Assembly: GCA_030765535.1 (NCBI GenBank)
Contig: JAVCCH010000071.1
Coordinates: 1-36,281, forward strand
Length of the DNA: 36,281 nucleotides
Direction: 5' to 3'
DNA from: Candidatus Tenebribacter davisii
GTDB lineage: Bacteria; Cloacimonadota; Cloacimonadia; Cloacimonadales; TCS61
Shown here: positions 25,957-35,261 of the stretch, one piece after another
How positions within the stretch are numbered: the first letter of the stretch is position 1
Layout of the letters: every line of letters begins with the position of its first letter
Notes under the pieces: model-generated
Databases searched by the model: none
Seen by the model: the letters and a program-made list of their open reading frames with translations, nothing else
What the model was told of the DNA's origin: nothing
Made by a program: the position numbers and the translations under genes

Positions 25957-26397
25957 TCAGCTTTGCAATTTTTGTCTAACAATTGCACTTAGACTTTTCC
26001 CATCTACATTGCTACCGAGTTTTTCCTTGAGATATTTCATGACAATTCCCATATCCCTCATCGATTCAGCATTAAGATGTACAATAGTTTCGCTGACTTC
26101 TATTTCTAATTCAGCTTCAGAGAGCTCTTCAGGTAAATATGATTTAATGATCTTGATCTCTCTGTTTTCGATCTCTGCAAGTTCAGGACGTTCTCCCTGT
26201 ATATAAAGCTCAGATGACTGCTTCCGCTGCTTTACCTGACCATTAAATATAGAAATAACCTCAGCTTCAGTAAGTTCTTCCTTTAATTCCAACTTCCGAT
26301 ATTGAACTGCAGATTTCAAAGCACGAAGAACTTTTAATTTATCTTTGTCCTTCGCTTTCATTGCTTTTTTTAGATCAATATTAATTTGTGTGAGCAT
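25957..26397 (-). CDS. yqeY: GatB/YqeY domain protein
   Basis: This 146-residue protein (MLTQINIDLKKAMKAKDKDK at the start) is full-length for YqeY and carries the YLPEELSEAE and MRDMGIVMKYLKEKL motifs. The domain is related to the tRNA-binding tail of the GatB amidotransferase subunit; its cellular role is unclear. It lies four bases after rpsU, a near-universal pairing that supports the assignment. A U-tailed hairpin follows it. Confidence 0.93.
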   Translation of the reverse strand: MLTQINIDLKKAMKAKDKDKLKVLRALKSAVQYRKLELKEELTEAEVISIFNGQVKQRKQSSELYIQGERPELAEIENREIKIIKSYLPEELSEAELEIEVSETIVHLNAESMRDMGIVMKYLKEKLGSNVDGKSLSAIVRQKLQS

Positions 26398-26401
26398 ATC
26401 T

Positions 26402-26605
26402 TTATGAGAAACGTTTTTGTTTTCTAAGACGTTTCATAGCCTTTCTTACTTGATCGTTCTTTTCTTTTTTGCGAATTACACTTGGCTTTTCATAGTACTT
26501 ATTCTTTTTCACATCTGATAGAAGACCAGCTCTTTCACAAGACTTTTTAAATCTTCTTAGAAGCACCTGAAAAGATTCACCATTTTTAGCAACAACTTTT
26601 GGCAA
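26402..26605 (-). CDS. rpsU: 30S ribosomal protein S21
   Basis: A basic 67-residue protein reading PKVVAKNGESFQVLLRRF after the start, with YYEKPSVIRKK and a Lys/Arg-rich tail, typical of bS21. S21 assists initiation and sits near the anti-Shine-Dalgarno region. The frame opens at GTG 26614, but the TTG at 26605 aligns with the normal MPKVV start and has GGGGGG at proper spacing (about seven bases), while the GTG would overlap that ribosome-binding site; TTG is therefore chosen. A TTGACA hexamer (minus strand, 26662-26667) lies upstream as a possible -35. Confidence 0.95.
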   Translation of the reverse strand: MPKVVAKNGESFQVLLRRFKKSCERAGLLSDVKKNKYYEKPSVIRKKEKNDQVRKAMKRLRKQKRFS

Positions 26606-26863
26606 AGAAATCACCCCCCTTTTCTTTATGTGAAATTCAAAATTCTGAGTATCACTTATCCTGTCAAGCCTAAATATAATGATAATAATATTTTATAAAT
26701 ATATTCCAAGAAATATATTCATCACCCGCTTTTCAGACCTTTTTGAAAGACATTTATTCTACTTAATTTATTGATTCATAAAAAAAAACTTGAATAATTA
26801 TCAAGGTTTTTAGTTATTGCACAAACCTAGTATAAAATATGAAATATATTTGGAGGAAGTAGG

Positions 26864-28639
26864 ATGTTAGAAGAACTCAGAAGACACGGTTCATGGATAG
26901 TTTTAGTAATTGCAGCTGTTTTTATTCTCTCAATGGCAATAGGTGGTATTAGTAGTATTTTCATTAAAAAACCTTTTATTGGTTCAATAGCAGGGAAAAA
27001 AATATATCCAAGTGATTATAGTGATTTTTTACAAAATGCATATAATAATTATGCTCAGCAAAATCCAGATGCAGAGATAGATGACAAAATATCTAAACAA
27101 ATAAATGATCAAACCTGGAATCAGCTGGTACAGCAAACATTATTTGATAATGACCTTAAAAAACGTCATATTAAAATAACTGAAGATGATGTGATAATTG
27201 AATTGAAAAACCCAACAGAAGATATCACTACAATTCCACAACTGCAAACTGATGGAAAATTTGATTATTCTAAGTACGAAGCTCTGCTTATGGATAATGT
27301 AGACTTTGCAAATTGGATTGAAAGCCGTATTAGAGGAACTCTCCCATATCAAAGACTTTATGCTGATGTAAAAGCTGAAGTTTCTATTACCATGGAAGAG
27401 ACAAAACAGCAATTTATTGCAGACAATGATCTTGCTGATGCTGATATAATTTTCTTTAATCCAAATTCGTTAAAAGATGTTGAGGCTTCTGAGGAAGAAA
27501 TACAAAAATATTATGATGAGCATAAAGAAGATTACAAAAAAGATCCTGCTAGAAAGCTAAAATATGTTGCAATTAATCTTGAACCCAGTGAAGCTGATAA
27601 ACAGATCGCAAAAGCAAAAGCTGATTCGATCTATGCACTCACTTTTGATGACAATGATTTTGCTGAACTTGCAAAACAATATTCAGAAGGACCTTCTGCA
27701 CCCAAAGGAGGAGATCTGGGCTATTTTACAAAGGGAAGAATGGTTCCTGAATTTGAAGAAGCAGCATTTATGTTAAAGAAAAATGAGATCAGTAAACCTG
27801 TTCATACTAGATTCGGCTGGCATATCATCAAACTAATTGATAAAAGAATGAAAGATGGAAAAGAAGAAATCCAGGCAAGTCATATCCTTATAAAAGAAGA
27901 AGCTTCCGAAGCTACGAAAGAGAATCTGGAAGTAATTGCAAATGATTTGTATGAAACTGCACAAGAAACTGGCTTGGAAGAAGCTGCAGAGGAATTGGCT
28001 TATAGCATTGAAGAGTCAAAAGAGTTTTATGAAACTTCAAAATATATCAATGGTATTGGTCAGAATGAAGAACTTGTTAAATACGCTTTTAAAAATAAAG
28101 TTGGAAAACTTCATGAGCCTATTAAAAAAGCTGATGGAAACTATTATGTCAGTGAAGTATCATATATTGTTGGTGAACATTATCAAGAACTTGAAGAAAT
28201 AAAGAAGCAGATCGAGAATAAAGTGTTGAGTGAAAAGAAAAAAGAAATCACTCAGACAAACGCTCTTGAATTCGCCGTAAAATATGATGAAAAAAGTTAT
28301 CTTGCAAAAGCTAAAGCAGAAGGAATTGATGTAGTTGAAGCACTTAACGTTAAAATAGATAATTCATTAAAACAAATTGGTAAAGACACAGCTCTTAATG
28401 AAGCGATCCTCGCTAAAAATGTTGATGAATATACCAGCGTAATTAAAGGTGAAAGAGCTTCATATCTTGCTTTTGTTAAAACTCGCACTCAACCGGATAT
28501 GGAAAAATTTGAAAACACTAAGGAAAAATTATTAGAAGACGCTCAGACTAAAGCAGAAGAAGAACATTTGAATGAGTGGTTTACAAATTTGAAAGAGGAA
28601 GCGAATATTATAGATAATAGAACTGAATTCTATAATTAG
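26864..28639 (+). CDS. PpiD/SurA-type peptidyl-prolyl isomerase, membrane-anchored
   Basis: This 591-residue protein has a single N-terminal membrane anchor (about residues 13-34), a SurA_N-like chaperone region, a parvulin-type rotamase domain (about 225-325: FAELAKQYSEGPSAPKGGDLGYF and FGWHIIKLIDKR), then a second, degenerate parvulin-like unit opening with QASHILIK but lacking a clear FGWH end. It is expected to fold proteins emerging into the periplasm, apt for a cell making giant secreted proteins. ATG 26864 has GGAGG seven bases upstream. It is transcribed divergently from rpsU and closed by a strong terminator. The PpiD assignment rests on the N-terminal anchor and length. Confidence 0.88.
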   Translation: MLEELRRHGSWIVLVIAAVFILSMAIGGISSIFIKKPFIGSIAGKKIYPSDYSDFLQNAYNNYAQQNPDAEIDDKISKQINDQTWNQLVQQTLFDNDLKKRHIKITEDDVIIELKNPTEDITTIPQLQTDGKFDYSKYEALLMDNVDFANWIESRIRGTLPYQRLYADVKAEVSITMEETKQQFIADNDLADADIIFFNPNSLKDVEASEEEIQKYYDEHKEDYKKDPARKLKYVAINLEPSEADKQIAKAKADSIYALTFDDNDFAELAKQYSEGPSAPKGGDLGYFTKGRMVPEFEEAAFMLKKNEISKPVHTRFGWHIIKLIDKRMKDGKEEIQASHILIKEEASEATKENLEVIANDLYETAQETGLEEAAEELAYSIEESKEFYETSKYINGIGQNEELVKYAFKNKVGKLHEPIKKADGNYYVSEVSYIVGEHYQELEEIKKQIENKVLSEKKKEITQTNALEFAVKYDEKSYLAKAKAEGIDVVEALNVKIDNSLKQIGKDTALNEAILAKNVDEYTSVIKGERASYLAFVKTRTQPDMEKFENTKEKLLEDAQTKAEEEHLNEWFTNLKEEANIIDNRTEFYN

Positions 28640-28667
28640 AATTTTTCTGTTTTATTGATAGATATAA

Positions 28668-28694
28668 AAGCGGGTATACAACCCGCTTTTTTTT
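28668..28694 (+). terminator. Bidirectional rho-independent terminator (ppiD-like / cdd)
   Basis: An 8-bp stem (AAGCGGGT with ACCCGCTT) and 5-base loop followed by eight T on the plus strand. It overlaps the cdd stop codon on the minus strand, where four U follow, so it may serve both convergent genes. Confidence 0.9.
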
Positions 28695-29073
28695 ATTTGT
28701 CTAAATTAAATCCATGTGGAAGTAGTGTTGCTATATCAGTTTCTAATTCATCAGTTAAAGAAATTATTGTGATCTTCAAATCAGATGAAAATTCTGAAAT
28801 AACCTGACGACAAGCACCACAGGGATAAAAAAGCTTATCAGTATCTGAATAAATAACAAGTTCTGTAAATTCTGTTTCTCCTTCAGAAACAGCCTTGAAT
28901 ATAGCTGTTCTCTCTGCGCAGTTAGTTAAACCATAAGAAGCATTTTCTACATTACAACCTGTGAAAATTTTCCCGGATTTTGTTAGTAATGCTGCACCAA
29001 GATGAAATCCTGAATAAGGGACATAAGCATTCTTTGATACTTTTTTTGCAGCTTCAATTAATTTTTGTTTCAT
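28693..29073 (-). CDS. cdd: Cytidine deaminase
   Basis: This 126-residue enzyme converts cytidine/deoxycytidine to uridine/deoxyuridine in pyrimidine salvage. It has the zinc site Cys52-Ala-Glu54 (NCAERTA) and PCGACRQ (Cys85, Cys88), plus AYVPYSGFHLGAAL. The frame opens at ATG 29091, but AAGGAG lies six bases before the ATG at 29073, and that start gives the usual homotetrameric-type length. It converges with the PpiD-like gene and diverges from the trpF-like gene. Confidence 0.95.
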   Translation of the reverse strand: MKQKLIEAAKKVSKNAYVPYSGFHLGAALLTKSGKIFTGCNVENASYGLTNCAERTAIFKAVSEGETEFTELVIYSDTDKLFYPCGACRQVISEFSSDLKITIISLTDELETDIATLLPHGFNLDK

Positions 29074-29221
29074 GATCTTCTCCTTGTTCATATATCAAAA
29101 TCAATTTTTTACAGAAGTATTGTAAAGTGATTTTTCTATAAGAAAAAGATATTATTAATAAATATTTTGACAATTATGATATAAATTTCATTTAGATTAA
29201 TAATTGAAACGGAGGGTTTCT

Positions 29222-29890
29222 TTGAAAAAAATAATTAATCCTAGAATAAAAATCTGCTGCATAAGCAGCATAGAAGAAGCAAAAACTGCAATTGAGTTAG
29301 GAGCTTCTGCTCTGGGTCTTGTTTCTGAAATGCCTAGTGGTCCGGGCGTGATTACAATGGAAAACATAAAACATATAGCAGCATATGTTCCGCCACCTAT
29401 TGCCACATTTTTATTAACATCCAAACAGGATATAAATGAAATTATTAAGCAGCATAGATTTTGCAGAACAAATACGATCCAGATCTGTGACAATTTAAAA
29501 ATCGGAACACATAATGAACTCAAAAATGCCTTACCTGGAATTGCAATTGTTCAGGTTATTCATGTAACAGGTAGAGAAAGCATAGCTAAGGCACTTGCAA
29601 TACAAAATGATGTTGATGCAATTCTTCTGGATTCAGGTGATCAATCGAAACAAATTAAAGAATTGGGCGGAACAGGAAGAACACATAACTGGGAAATAAG
29701 CTGTGAGATCAGGGAAAAACTTGATATTCCAATCTTTTTGGCCGGCGGAATAAAACCGGACAACATAACGCTGGCAATAGAGCAGGTTCATCCTTTTGGG
29801 ATAGATCTGTGCAGCGGTGTGCGGACTGATGATAAACTTGATAAGATAAAATTAACTGAATTATTCTATAATGTAAACAAAGGAATATAA
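29222..29890 (+). CDS. trpF: Phosphoribosylanthranilate isomerase-like protein
   Basis: This 222-residue TIM-barrel protein has the TrpF signatures RIKIC (catalytic Cys), ILLDS (catalytic Asp), [18 protein letters not shown] and DLCSGVR. TrpF catalyses the third step of tryptophan synthesis, but no other trp gene is nearby and the N-terminal motif is KICC rather than KICG, so function outside that pathway is possible. The TTG at 29222 is chosen because GGAGGG lies five bases before it; an upstream in-frame TTG (29204) would place the ribosome-binding site inside the gene. Endonuclease IV follows with a one-base gap, so the two are cotranscribed. Confidence 0.8.
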   Translation: MKKIINPRIKICCISSIEEAKTAIELGASALGLVSEMPSGPGVITMENIKHIAAYVPPPIATFLLTSKQDINEIIKQHRFCRTNTIQICDNLKIGTHNELKNALPGIAIVQVIHVTGRESIAKALAIQNDVDAILLDSGDQSKQIKELGGTGRTHNWEISCEIREKLDIPIFLAGGIKPDNITLAIEQVHPFGIDLCSGVRTDDKLDKIKLTELFYNVNKGI

Positions 29891-29891
29891 T

Positions 29892-30734
29892 ATGAAATTT
29901 ATTGGAGCTCATGTAAGTGCTGCAGGCGGTGCAGAAAATGCACCCTTAAATGCAAAAGAGATCGGGGCAAAAGCATTTGCCCTCTTTACAAAAAATCAAA
30001 GACAATGGTACTCCAAACCATTAACTGAAGAGAACATAAATCTGTTCAAACAAAATTGTAAGAAAGAAGGATTTTTACCCGAACATATTTTACCTCATGA
30101 TAGCTACCTTATTAATCTGGGTCATCCTGAAAGTGAGAAACTTATCAAGTCTCAAAAAGCATTTCTTGATGAACTTAAGCGTTGTGAACAGCTGGGATTA
30201 AAATATTTGAACTTTCACCCCGGTTCTCACCTGGGACAATATTCGGAATCCGAATGTTTGCAAACTATCTCAGATTCCATCAATTGGGCACTTTCGGAAA
30301 CTGATTTTGTAACAGCAGTTATCGAAAACACTGCCGGACAGGGTAACAATGTCGGCTATAAATTTGAGCATTTAGCCCAGATCATTGATAAAGTTAACGA
30401 TAAATCTCGCATAGGTATTTGTCTTGATACCTGTCATGCTTTTACTTCTGGATATGATCTCAGAACTGAAGAAGCATTTACAAATACTTTCCAGCAGTTT
30501 GAAAAACTGGTAGGATTCCAGTATTTAAAGGGAATGCATCTCAATGACAGCAAGAAAGAATTAGCTACAAGAGTTGACAGACATGAAAGTATTGGAAAAG
30601 GATTTATTGGATTAGATGCATTTAAATTCCTGATGAATGATAACAGATTCGATGATATTCCGTTAATTCTGGAAACACCAAATTCAGAGATCTGGAAGGA
30701 TGAGATAACGTTGCTTTATAGTTTGGAGAAGTAG
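29892..30734 (+). CDS. nfo: Endonuclease IV (AP endonuclease)
   Basis: This 280-residue TIM-barrel metalloenzyme cleaves DNA 5' of abasic sites in base-excision repair. All nine zinc ligands are present at the positions expected from E. coli Nfo: His69, His109, Glu145, Asp179, His182, His216, Asp229, His231 and Glu261, within [37 protein letters not shown] and [11 protein letters not shown]. Length and start ([13 protein letters not shown]) are normal. It is coupled to the trpF-like gene. Confidence 0.97.
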   Translation: MKFIGAHVSAAGGAENAPLNAKEIGAKAFALFTKNQRQWYSKPLTEENINLFKQNCKKEGFLPEHILPHDSYLINLGHPESEKLIKSQKAFLDELKRCEQLGLKYLNFHPGSHLGQYSESECLQTISDSINWALSETDFVTAVIENTAGQGNNVGYKFEHLAQIIDKVNDKSRIGICLDTCHAFTSGYDLRTEEAFTNTFQQFEKLVGFQYLKGMHLNDSKKELATRVDRHESIGKGFIGLDAFKFLMNDNRFDDIPLILETPNSEIWKDEITLLYSLEK

Positions 30735-30802
30735 TCGATTAATGTCCCGTCAATCAATGCGCTTTCATGTTGATAAGTTGAACTTATAAACACAATTACT
30801 TT

Positions 30803-30827
30803 CGCTATCCGGCGGTTACCGGATGCG
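30803..30827. repeat. GC-rich palindrome (REP-like)
   Basis: CGC-T-ATCCGG, loop CGGTTA, CCGGAT-GCG: nine pairs with one bulged T, in an AT-rich gap after nfo. There is no T run, so it is not a standard terminator. It may be a dispersed palindrome. Confidence 0.4.
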
Positions 30828-30866
30828 AACAAGTTTAAGATTTTTAACACAAATTTGAAAGAAAAA

Positions 30867-31193
30867 TTAATTTATAAATGTTGATTCTTTCTTCTCTTCC
30901 TTACCTTTACTAATAACCTTAACCTTCTTAGGAATAAGAATATAAACTATTATTCCTACTACAACACTTATAACAAATGCAATATATGAAGGTTCAAAAA
31001 AATCCTTTAGTAAGAAATAGCCACCCATCATTATAATTCCAAAAACTAACCCGTGAAGTCTAATTATTGGATGCCATTTTATTCTTGTTCCACAGTTTGA
31101 ACAAGTATGAGCCATATTTGGCATCCAAAAGTAAAACCAGAAATTTGAAACTTTCTGACCACAATTTGGACATGCTATTTTTTTGAAACACAT
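30867..31193 (-). CDS. Small zinc-ribbon membrane protein
   Basis: This 108-residue protein carries two CxxC pairs (Cys8/Cys11 in ACPNCG and Cys31/Cys34 in CSNCG) forming a probable zinc ribbon, followed by two membrane helices (about 48-65 and 70-89) and a Lys/Glu-rich tail. It resembles CXXC-type zinc-ribbon proteins of unknown function. The start is very well supported by AAGGAGGT five bases upstream. It stands alone, with 132 and 175 bases of non-coding sequence on either side. Confidence 0.8.
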   Translation of the reverse strand: MCFKKIACPNCGQKVSNFWFYFWMPNMAHTCSNCGTRIKWHPIIRLHGLVFGIIMMGGYFLLKDFFEPSYIAFVISVVVGIIVYILIPKKVKVISKGKEEKKESTFIN

Positions 31194-31368
31194 TTATTAC
31201 CTCCTTTCTCTAGTAATAATAAATAATAAAATCTAAATTTGTTAACGATCATATTGTATTAATATACATAGATTTTAATGAACAATTCGATGCGTCACTC
31301 CGCTACTACTCAGTGTGACAATAACATTTTGTATATCTTGCTTTTAGACAGTGTTGGTCAGTGGCAAT

Positions 31369-32397
31369 TTACTCAAATATAGCTTCTACAAACTCATTTA
31401 TATCAAAATCACGCAAATCGTTATAGCTCTCTCCCACTCCGATAAGTTTTACTGGAATATCAAGTTGATGTTTAATTCCTATCACGATTCCACCTTTGGC
31501 AGTGCCATCTAATTTAGTAAGAACCAAACCGGAAAGATCTGTAGCTTTATTAAAATATTCTGCCTGGGTAATGGCATTTTGTCCGGTAGTTGCATCAACC
31601 ACCAATAAAGTTTCATGAGGAGCATCAGGAACGATCTTCTGAATAGTTCTTTTTATCTTGGAAAGCTCATTCATTAAGTTCACTTTTGTGTGCTGTCTAC
31701 CGGCTGTATCTATCAGTACAACATCATATTTCTTATTCACAGCTTTCATCATACCATCATAAACCACAGATGAGGGATCACTTCCTTCCTGCTGTTTCAT
31801 AATATCAGAACCTGTTCTTTCTGCCCAGATAGCCAGTTGATCTATTGCTGCAGCCCGGAATGTATCACCGGCTACCATCAATACGCTCTTCCCGCTTTCT
31901 GTAAAACGTCTTGCCAGTTTGGCGATCGTTGTGGTTTTCCCCACTCCATTCACACCGGTAAAAAGAGCTACAAATGGTTTCACCTTTTCAAACTGTAGAA
32001 TACTTGTTTCCGGGCCGTAATCCTTCAGGAGCAGATCACGAATTATAGCTTCAATATTTTTTTGGATCTCATCGGCAGATGTGATCTTCTCTACTTTGAT
32101 CTTCTCTTTTAAATTTTCAATTATATCACTACTTGTCCGAACTCCAACATCAGCCTGAAGTAGCATTTCTTCCAGGTCATCCATAAGATCTTCATCTACT
32201 TTCCCACGCAGATTGATTATCTCTGCTAATTTTCCCAGCAGACTATTCTTTGTTTTGGCAAGTTTATCTTTTAAATTTGCAGAACTTGAACTTATTTGAG
32301 TTTTTGATCTTTTTTTCTTTTTTACAAAAATTATAATGACAGAGCATATTACTATAAGAAGTGCAAATGCAATATATATGATCAAGTTTGTATCCAT
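31369..32397 (-). CDS. ftsY: Signal recognition particle receptor FtsY
   Basis: This 342-residue GTPase has an N-terminal membrane helix (about residues 5-25) followed by a basic stretch, the four-helix N domain, and the SRP GTPase G domain with G1 GVNGVGKTT (148-155), DTFRAAA, DTAGR, TKLDGTAKGG and the GVGE end. It docks ribosome-SRP complexes at the membrane. GAGG precedes the ATG. It lies downstream of rpsT with a terminator between them. Confidence 0.96.
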   Translation of the reverse strand: MDTNLIIYIAFALLIVICSVIIIFVKKKKRSKTQISSSSANLKDKLAKTKNSLLGKLAEIINLRGKVDEDLMDDLEEMLLQADVGVRTSSDIIENLKEKIKVEKITSADEIQKNIEAIIRDLLLKDYGPETSILQFEKVKPFVALFTGVNGVGKTTTIAKLARRFTESGKSVLMVAGDTFRAAAIDQLAIWAERTGSDIMKQQEGSDPSSVVYDGMMKAVNKKYDVVLIDTAGRQHTKVNLMNELSKIKRTIQKIVPDAPHETLLVVDATTGQNAITQAEYFNKATDLSGLVLTKLDGTAKGGIVIGIKHQLDIPVKLIGVGESYNDLRDFDINEFVEAIFE

Positions 32398-32430
32398 TAA
32401 TTTCCTCTAATTTATATTTAGCCAGATACT

Positions 32431-32459
32431 AAAAAAGGCAGACACAATTCATGTCTGCC
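32431..32459 (-). terminator. Rho-independent terminator of rpsT
   Basis: An 8-bp stem (GGCAGACA with TGTCTGCC), 7-base loop, and six U on the minus strand, 20 bases past the rpsT stop and before ftsY. Confidence 0.88.
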
Positions 32460-32478
32460 AATTTTATATTATAAGTTT

Positions 32479-32754
32479 TTATTTTTTTTCTTTTTGATCT
32501 GCTTTTTCTGAATTGAAATATGCAGATATTCTAGCTTTTCTTCTGGAAGCAGTTCTTTTATGAATGATATGACTCTTAGCAGCTTTATCCAGTTGTGAAT
32601 ATGCTTCCGCCAAGAGTTTTTCTTTTTCTTCAAGTGAGATAGCACTTTTCATTCTTTTGGCTAATGTATTGATCGTCATTCTCACATAGTGATTTCGAGC
32701 TGAACGTTTCTTCTCTTGTCTAAGCCTTTTTTCGCAAGATACATGATTCGGCAT
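32479..32754 (-). CDS. rpsT: 30S ribosomal protein S20
   Basis: A basic 91-residue protein with the bS20 pattern: RLRQEKKRSARN near the start, the helical KLLAEAYSQLDKAAK, and HKRTASRRKARI. It binds 16S rRNA early in 30S assembly. GGAGG lies five bases before the ATG, and a strong terminator follows. The last dozen residues (KADQKEKK) extend slightly past the usual end. Confidence 0.96.
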   Translation of the reverse strand: MPNHVSCEKRLRQEKKRSARNHYVRMTINTLAKRMKSAISLEEKEKLLAEAYSQLDKAAKSHIIHKRTASRRKARISAYFNSEKADQKEKK

Positions 32755-32844
32755 TTATTCCTCCATCTTTATAATTTCAGAAGTCAGAAAAAGTTAGAGG
32801 TATTTTCTGTCAAAATATTTATTATTATTTTTTGTTACCGGCTT

Positions 32845-33954
32845 TTATTGCATTTGGTCATACTTCATTTTGAAATCTTTAATGCCTTTAAATATTGAAT
32901 CAATGAGCTTTGCCTGATATGAATTTGTTATTAATTTTTTCTCTTCTTCTTTATTGGAGAGAAATCCGCATTCTATAAGAACCGACGGCATAAAAGCCCC
33001 CCGCAATACATAAAAGTTTGCCTGTTTCACACCGCGATCATATGCTTCAGTGTTATGCACCAGTGAAGACTGAAGATTTGCTCCCAGATCATAACTTTCT
33101 TCCAAATGCTCATTTTGTGCCATGTCAGCTAAAATAAAGGCAAGATTATCATATTTTTTTACAGCTTCCTTCCCGCCTTCATATTCATACACAACCTGAT
33201 TCTCCATAGCCTCTACTGCCCTGGCTTCATCAGTTTTAGCGGTGGAAAGATAATAAACTTCTATTCCATTAACTTTAGAATTCCGATGCGCATTACAATG
33301 AATTGAGATAAAAAGATCGGCATTGTTTTCATTAGCCATTTTGGTCCTCTGCTGTAGAGACACAAATTCATCCTTATCACGTGATAAAAGTACTATAACA
33401 TCGAGTTGCTGCTCTAATTTTTTCTTTAATTTTAAGGCCAGTTCAAGAACAACTTCCTTTTCTAAATGCTTCCTGGAATATCCTATAGCACCCGGATCTT
33501 TGCCGCCATGCCCGGGATCCAATACGATCCTTTTAATAGAATTATCCATTGGAGCAGTAGCAACAAGTTTCCCAGCCTTCCATGACATCCTGTTATCAAA
33601 TATTCTCGGTAGAATAACGGTTAGGAACCTGGCCGGCAGATAATATTTCCCATCCTGCTGAATTATTTCATGGGTCATATTATAGTAATCTGATCTATAT
33701 TGCAGATATGATGAATCAATTAAAAAAATTAACTGTTCGCCATAGATATTAATATTCAATCTTTGATCCAGAAGATCATCAGAGATAGCGGCTTTAAAAG
33801 CTTTATTCAATTCAAATACATTGAAATATTCAATACTGTCGATCTCAGTGGTCGTAATAATTTCCGGAGCCATAGAAGAATTATAATCTACTGTAATATC
33901 AGCCTGAATTAAGCTAAAAACAAATAAAGAAATTAAGATGAATATTTTTTTCAA
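32845..33954 (-). CDS. N-acetylmuramoyl-L-alanine amidase (Amidase_3)
   Basis: This 369-residue exported enzyme cleaves the amide bond between muramic acid and the stem peptide. It has a signal peptide (KKIFILISLFVFSLIQA), an N-terminal domain resembling the copper-amine-oxidase-like/AMIN region, and the AmiC-type catalytic domain from about residue 140: VLDPGHGGKDPGAIG, the KEVVLELALKLK glutamate, FISIHCNAH, and SVLIECGFLSN with the catalytic Glu. The start is TTG 33954, with GGGAGG just upstream; no ATG fits. It follows the MFS gene by 14 bases, so the two may be cotranscribed. Confidence 0.92.
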   Translation of the reverse strand: MKKIFILISLFVFSLIQADITVDYNSSMAPEIITTTEIDSIEYFNVFELNKAFKAAISDDLLDQRLNINIYGEQLIFLIDSSYLQYRSDYYNMTHEIIQQDGKYYLPARFLTVILPRIFDNRMSWKAGKLVATAPMDNSIKRIVLDPGHGGKDPGAIGYSRKHLEKEVVLELALKLKKKLEQQLDVIVLLSRDKDEFVSLQQRTKMANENNADLFISIHCNAHRNSKVNGIEVYYLSTAKTDEARAVEAMENQVVYEYEGGKEAVKKYDNLAFILADMAQNEHLEESYDLGANLQSSLVHNTEAYDRGVKQANFYVLRGAFMPSVLIECGFLSNKEEEKKLITNSYQAKLIDSIFKGIKDFKMKYDQMQ

Positions 33955-33968
33955 TTCTCCTCCCTGAA

Positions 33969-35261
33969 TTATCCCCTGGGTGTGATCCTAAAAAAATAAT
34001 TCAGTATTCTGTCAAATTGATTTCTATAACTGAAATCTGATTTTGACATTCGCAAATAATTTTTAAAACTTAATATCGAAGCTAACCAGAACATACTTAC
34101 TGAAATAATAAAAACAATTTTTACACCATAATATTTTAAGAGGAGATATCCCAGGAAAGGTACTATTAACGCCCTTAAACCTGTAAGAGTTACATGCACG
34201 CTTTGATACATAGAGACATCATCATCACCGGCAAAACAGATCGAACTTATGTTCCAGGAGATCACAATGCCGGACATACCAATACCGTAAATGAGATAAC
34301 CGAAATAAACAACATAATTCTCTATTCCGGATCCTATCAAATAATTCGAGATCAGTAAGATCAACGGAAACCACCCTAGAATGAAAAAAGCTATAAATGT
34401 AAAGAACGCCGGATTCTTCTTATCATGAATTTTACCTGCAATCGGGGCAAGAAACAATATACCCAGTTGTGAAATTACTCCCTTGGCAATAAAGGTCTGG
34501 GAATAATCCATATTAAGATACTCTACCAGGAATTTGGGAATTGACGGCAGTAATATCATAAAGCCAATACCATAAATAAAATAATTCCTTTGGAAGATCG
34601 CAAAATCCTTGTTCTTCTTTAGAATGGATATGGTACTTTTTATTGGTGTTACAATTAACTTCCTTATTTTTATCTTGGCTGCATTATATTTCCTATGCTC
34701 AATTTTTATCATTGCCATCAGCAGCGAACTTATACATCCCATTAATCCGGCAAAAGAAAATATATAACGGAACCAGTCCTCATTTATATCCATCAACTTG
34801 CCGGCAGAATAACTGAATATGATCGCAATTAAGGTAAGCAGACTTGCCGTATATCCAAATAAACTTCCCCTGTTCTTTACAGAAATATTATTCTGATAGA
34901 TTGCATTTTGGGCTGGACTGAGAAGTGAATTGAAAGAAAAAACAAAGATCATTATAATCAGGTATGAATAATAACTATGCGTCCATAACATAAAAAGCAG
35001 GACAAGTCTGCCGATAAACGCTGTGAGAATAAAAAATTTTGAAAGACTCTTAGAATGCTTAAGTGCCTGTCCCCACCAGATCGAGAACAAGTTGGATAAC
35101 GGCCATAACATCACCAGTATCGTGATCTGCCAGTCTAAAGCTAACAACGCCTTTTTAGCAACAACATCCTGAATGTTGAAGATACCATTCACAAAGCCGT
35201 TGAAGAAAGATGCCAGCATCAAAAGCCAGAATGTTCTCTTCTCAATAATTCCCAATTTCAT
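33969..35261 (-). CDS. MFS transporter
   Basis: A hydrophobic protein of about 430 residues with roughly twelve membrane segments, a central basic loop (KYNAAKIKIRKL) between the two halves, and PAQNAIYQN and IYGIGMSG loop motifs typical of the major facilitator superfamily. The substrate is unknown. The frame opens at TTG 35273, but the ATG at 35261 (MKLGIIEKRTF) has GGA about seven bases upstream and is preferred. It lies directly upstream of the amidase, which suggests but does not prove a cell-wall-related substrate. Confidence 0.85.
   Translation of the reverse strand: MKLGIIEKRTFWLLMLASFFNGFVNGIFNIQDVVAKKALLALDWQITILVMLWPLSNLFSIWWGQALKHSKSLSKFFILTAFIGRLVLLFMLWTHSYYSYLIIMIFVFSFNSLLSPAQNAIYQNNISVKNRGSLFGYTASLLTLIAIIFSYSAGKLMDINEDWFRYIFSFAGLMGCISSLLMAMIKIEHRKYNAAKIKIRKLIVTPIKSTISILKKNKDFAIFQRNYFIYGIGFMILLPSIPKFLVEYLNMDYSQTFIAKGVISQLGILFLAPIAGKIHDKKNPAFFTFIAFFILGWFPLILLISNYLIGSGIENYVVYFGYLIYGIGMSGIVISWNISSICFAGDDDVSMYQSVHVTLTGLRALIVPFLGYLLLKYYGVKIVFIISVSMFWLASILSFKNYLRMSKSDFSYRNQFDRILNYFFRITPRG

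Noticed and set aside
29167-29185. TTGACA and TATAAA before the trpF-like gene as a promoter
   Set aside because: The spacing is only seven bases, too short for a sigma-70 promoter.
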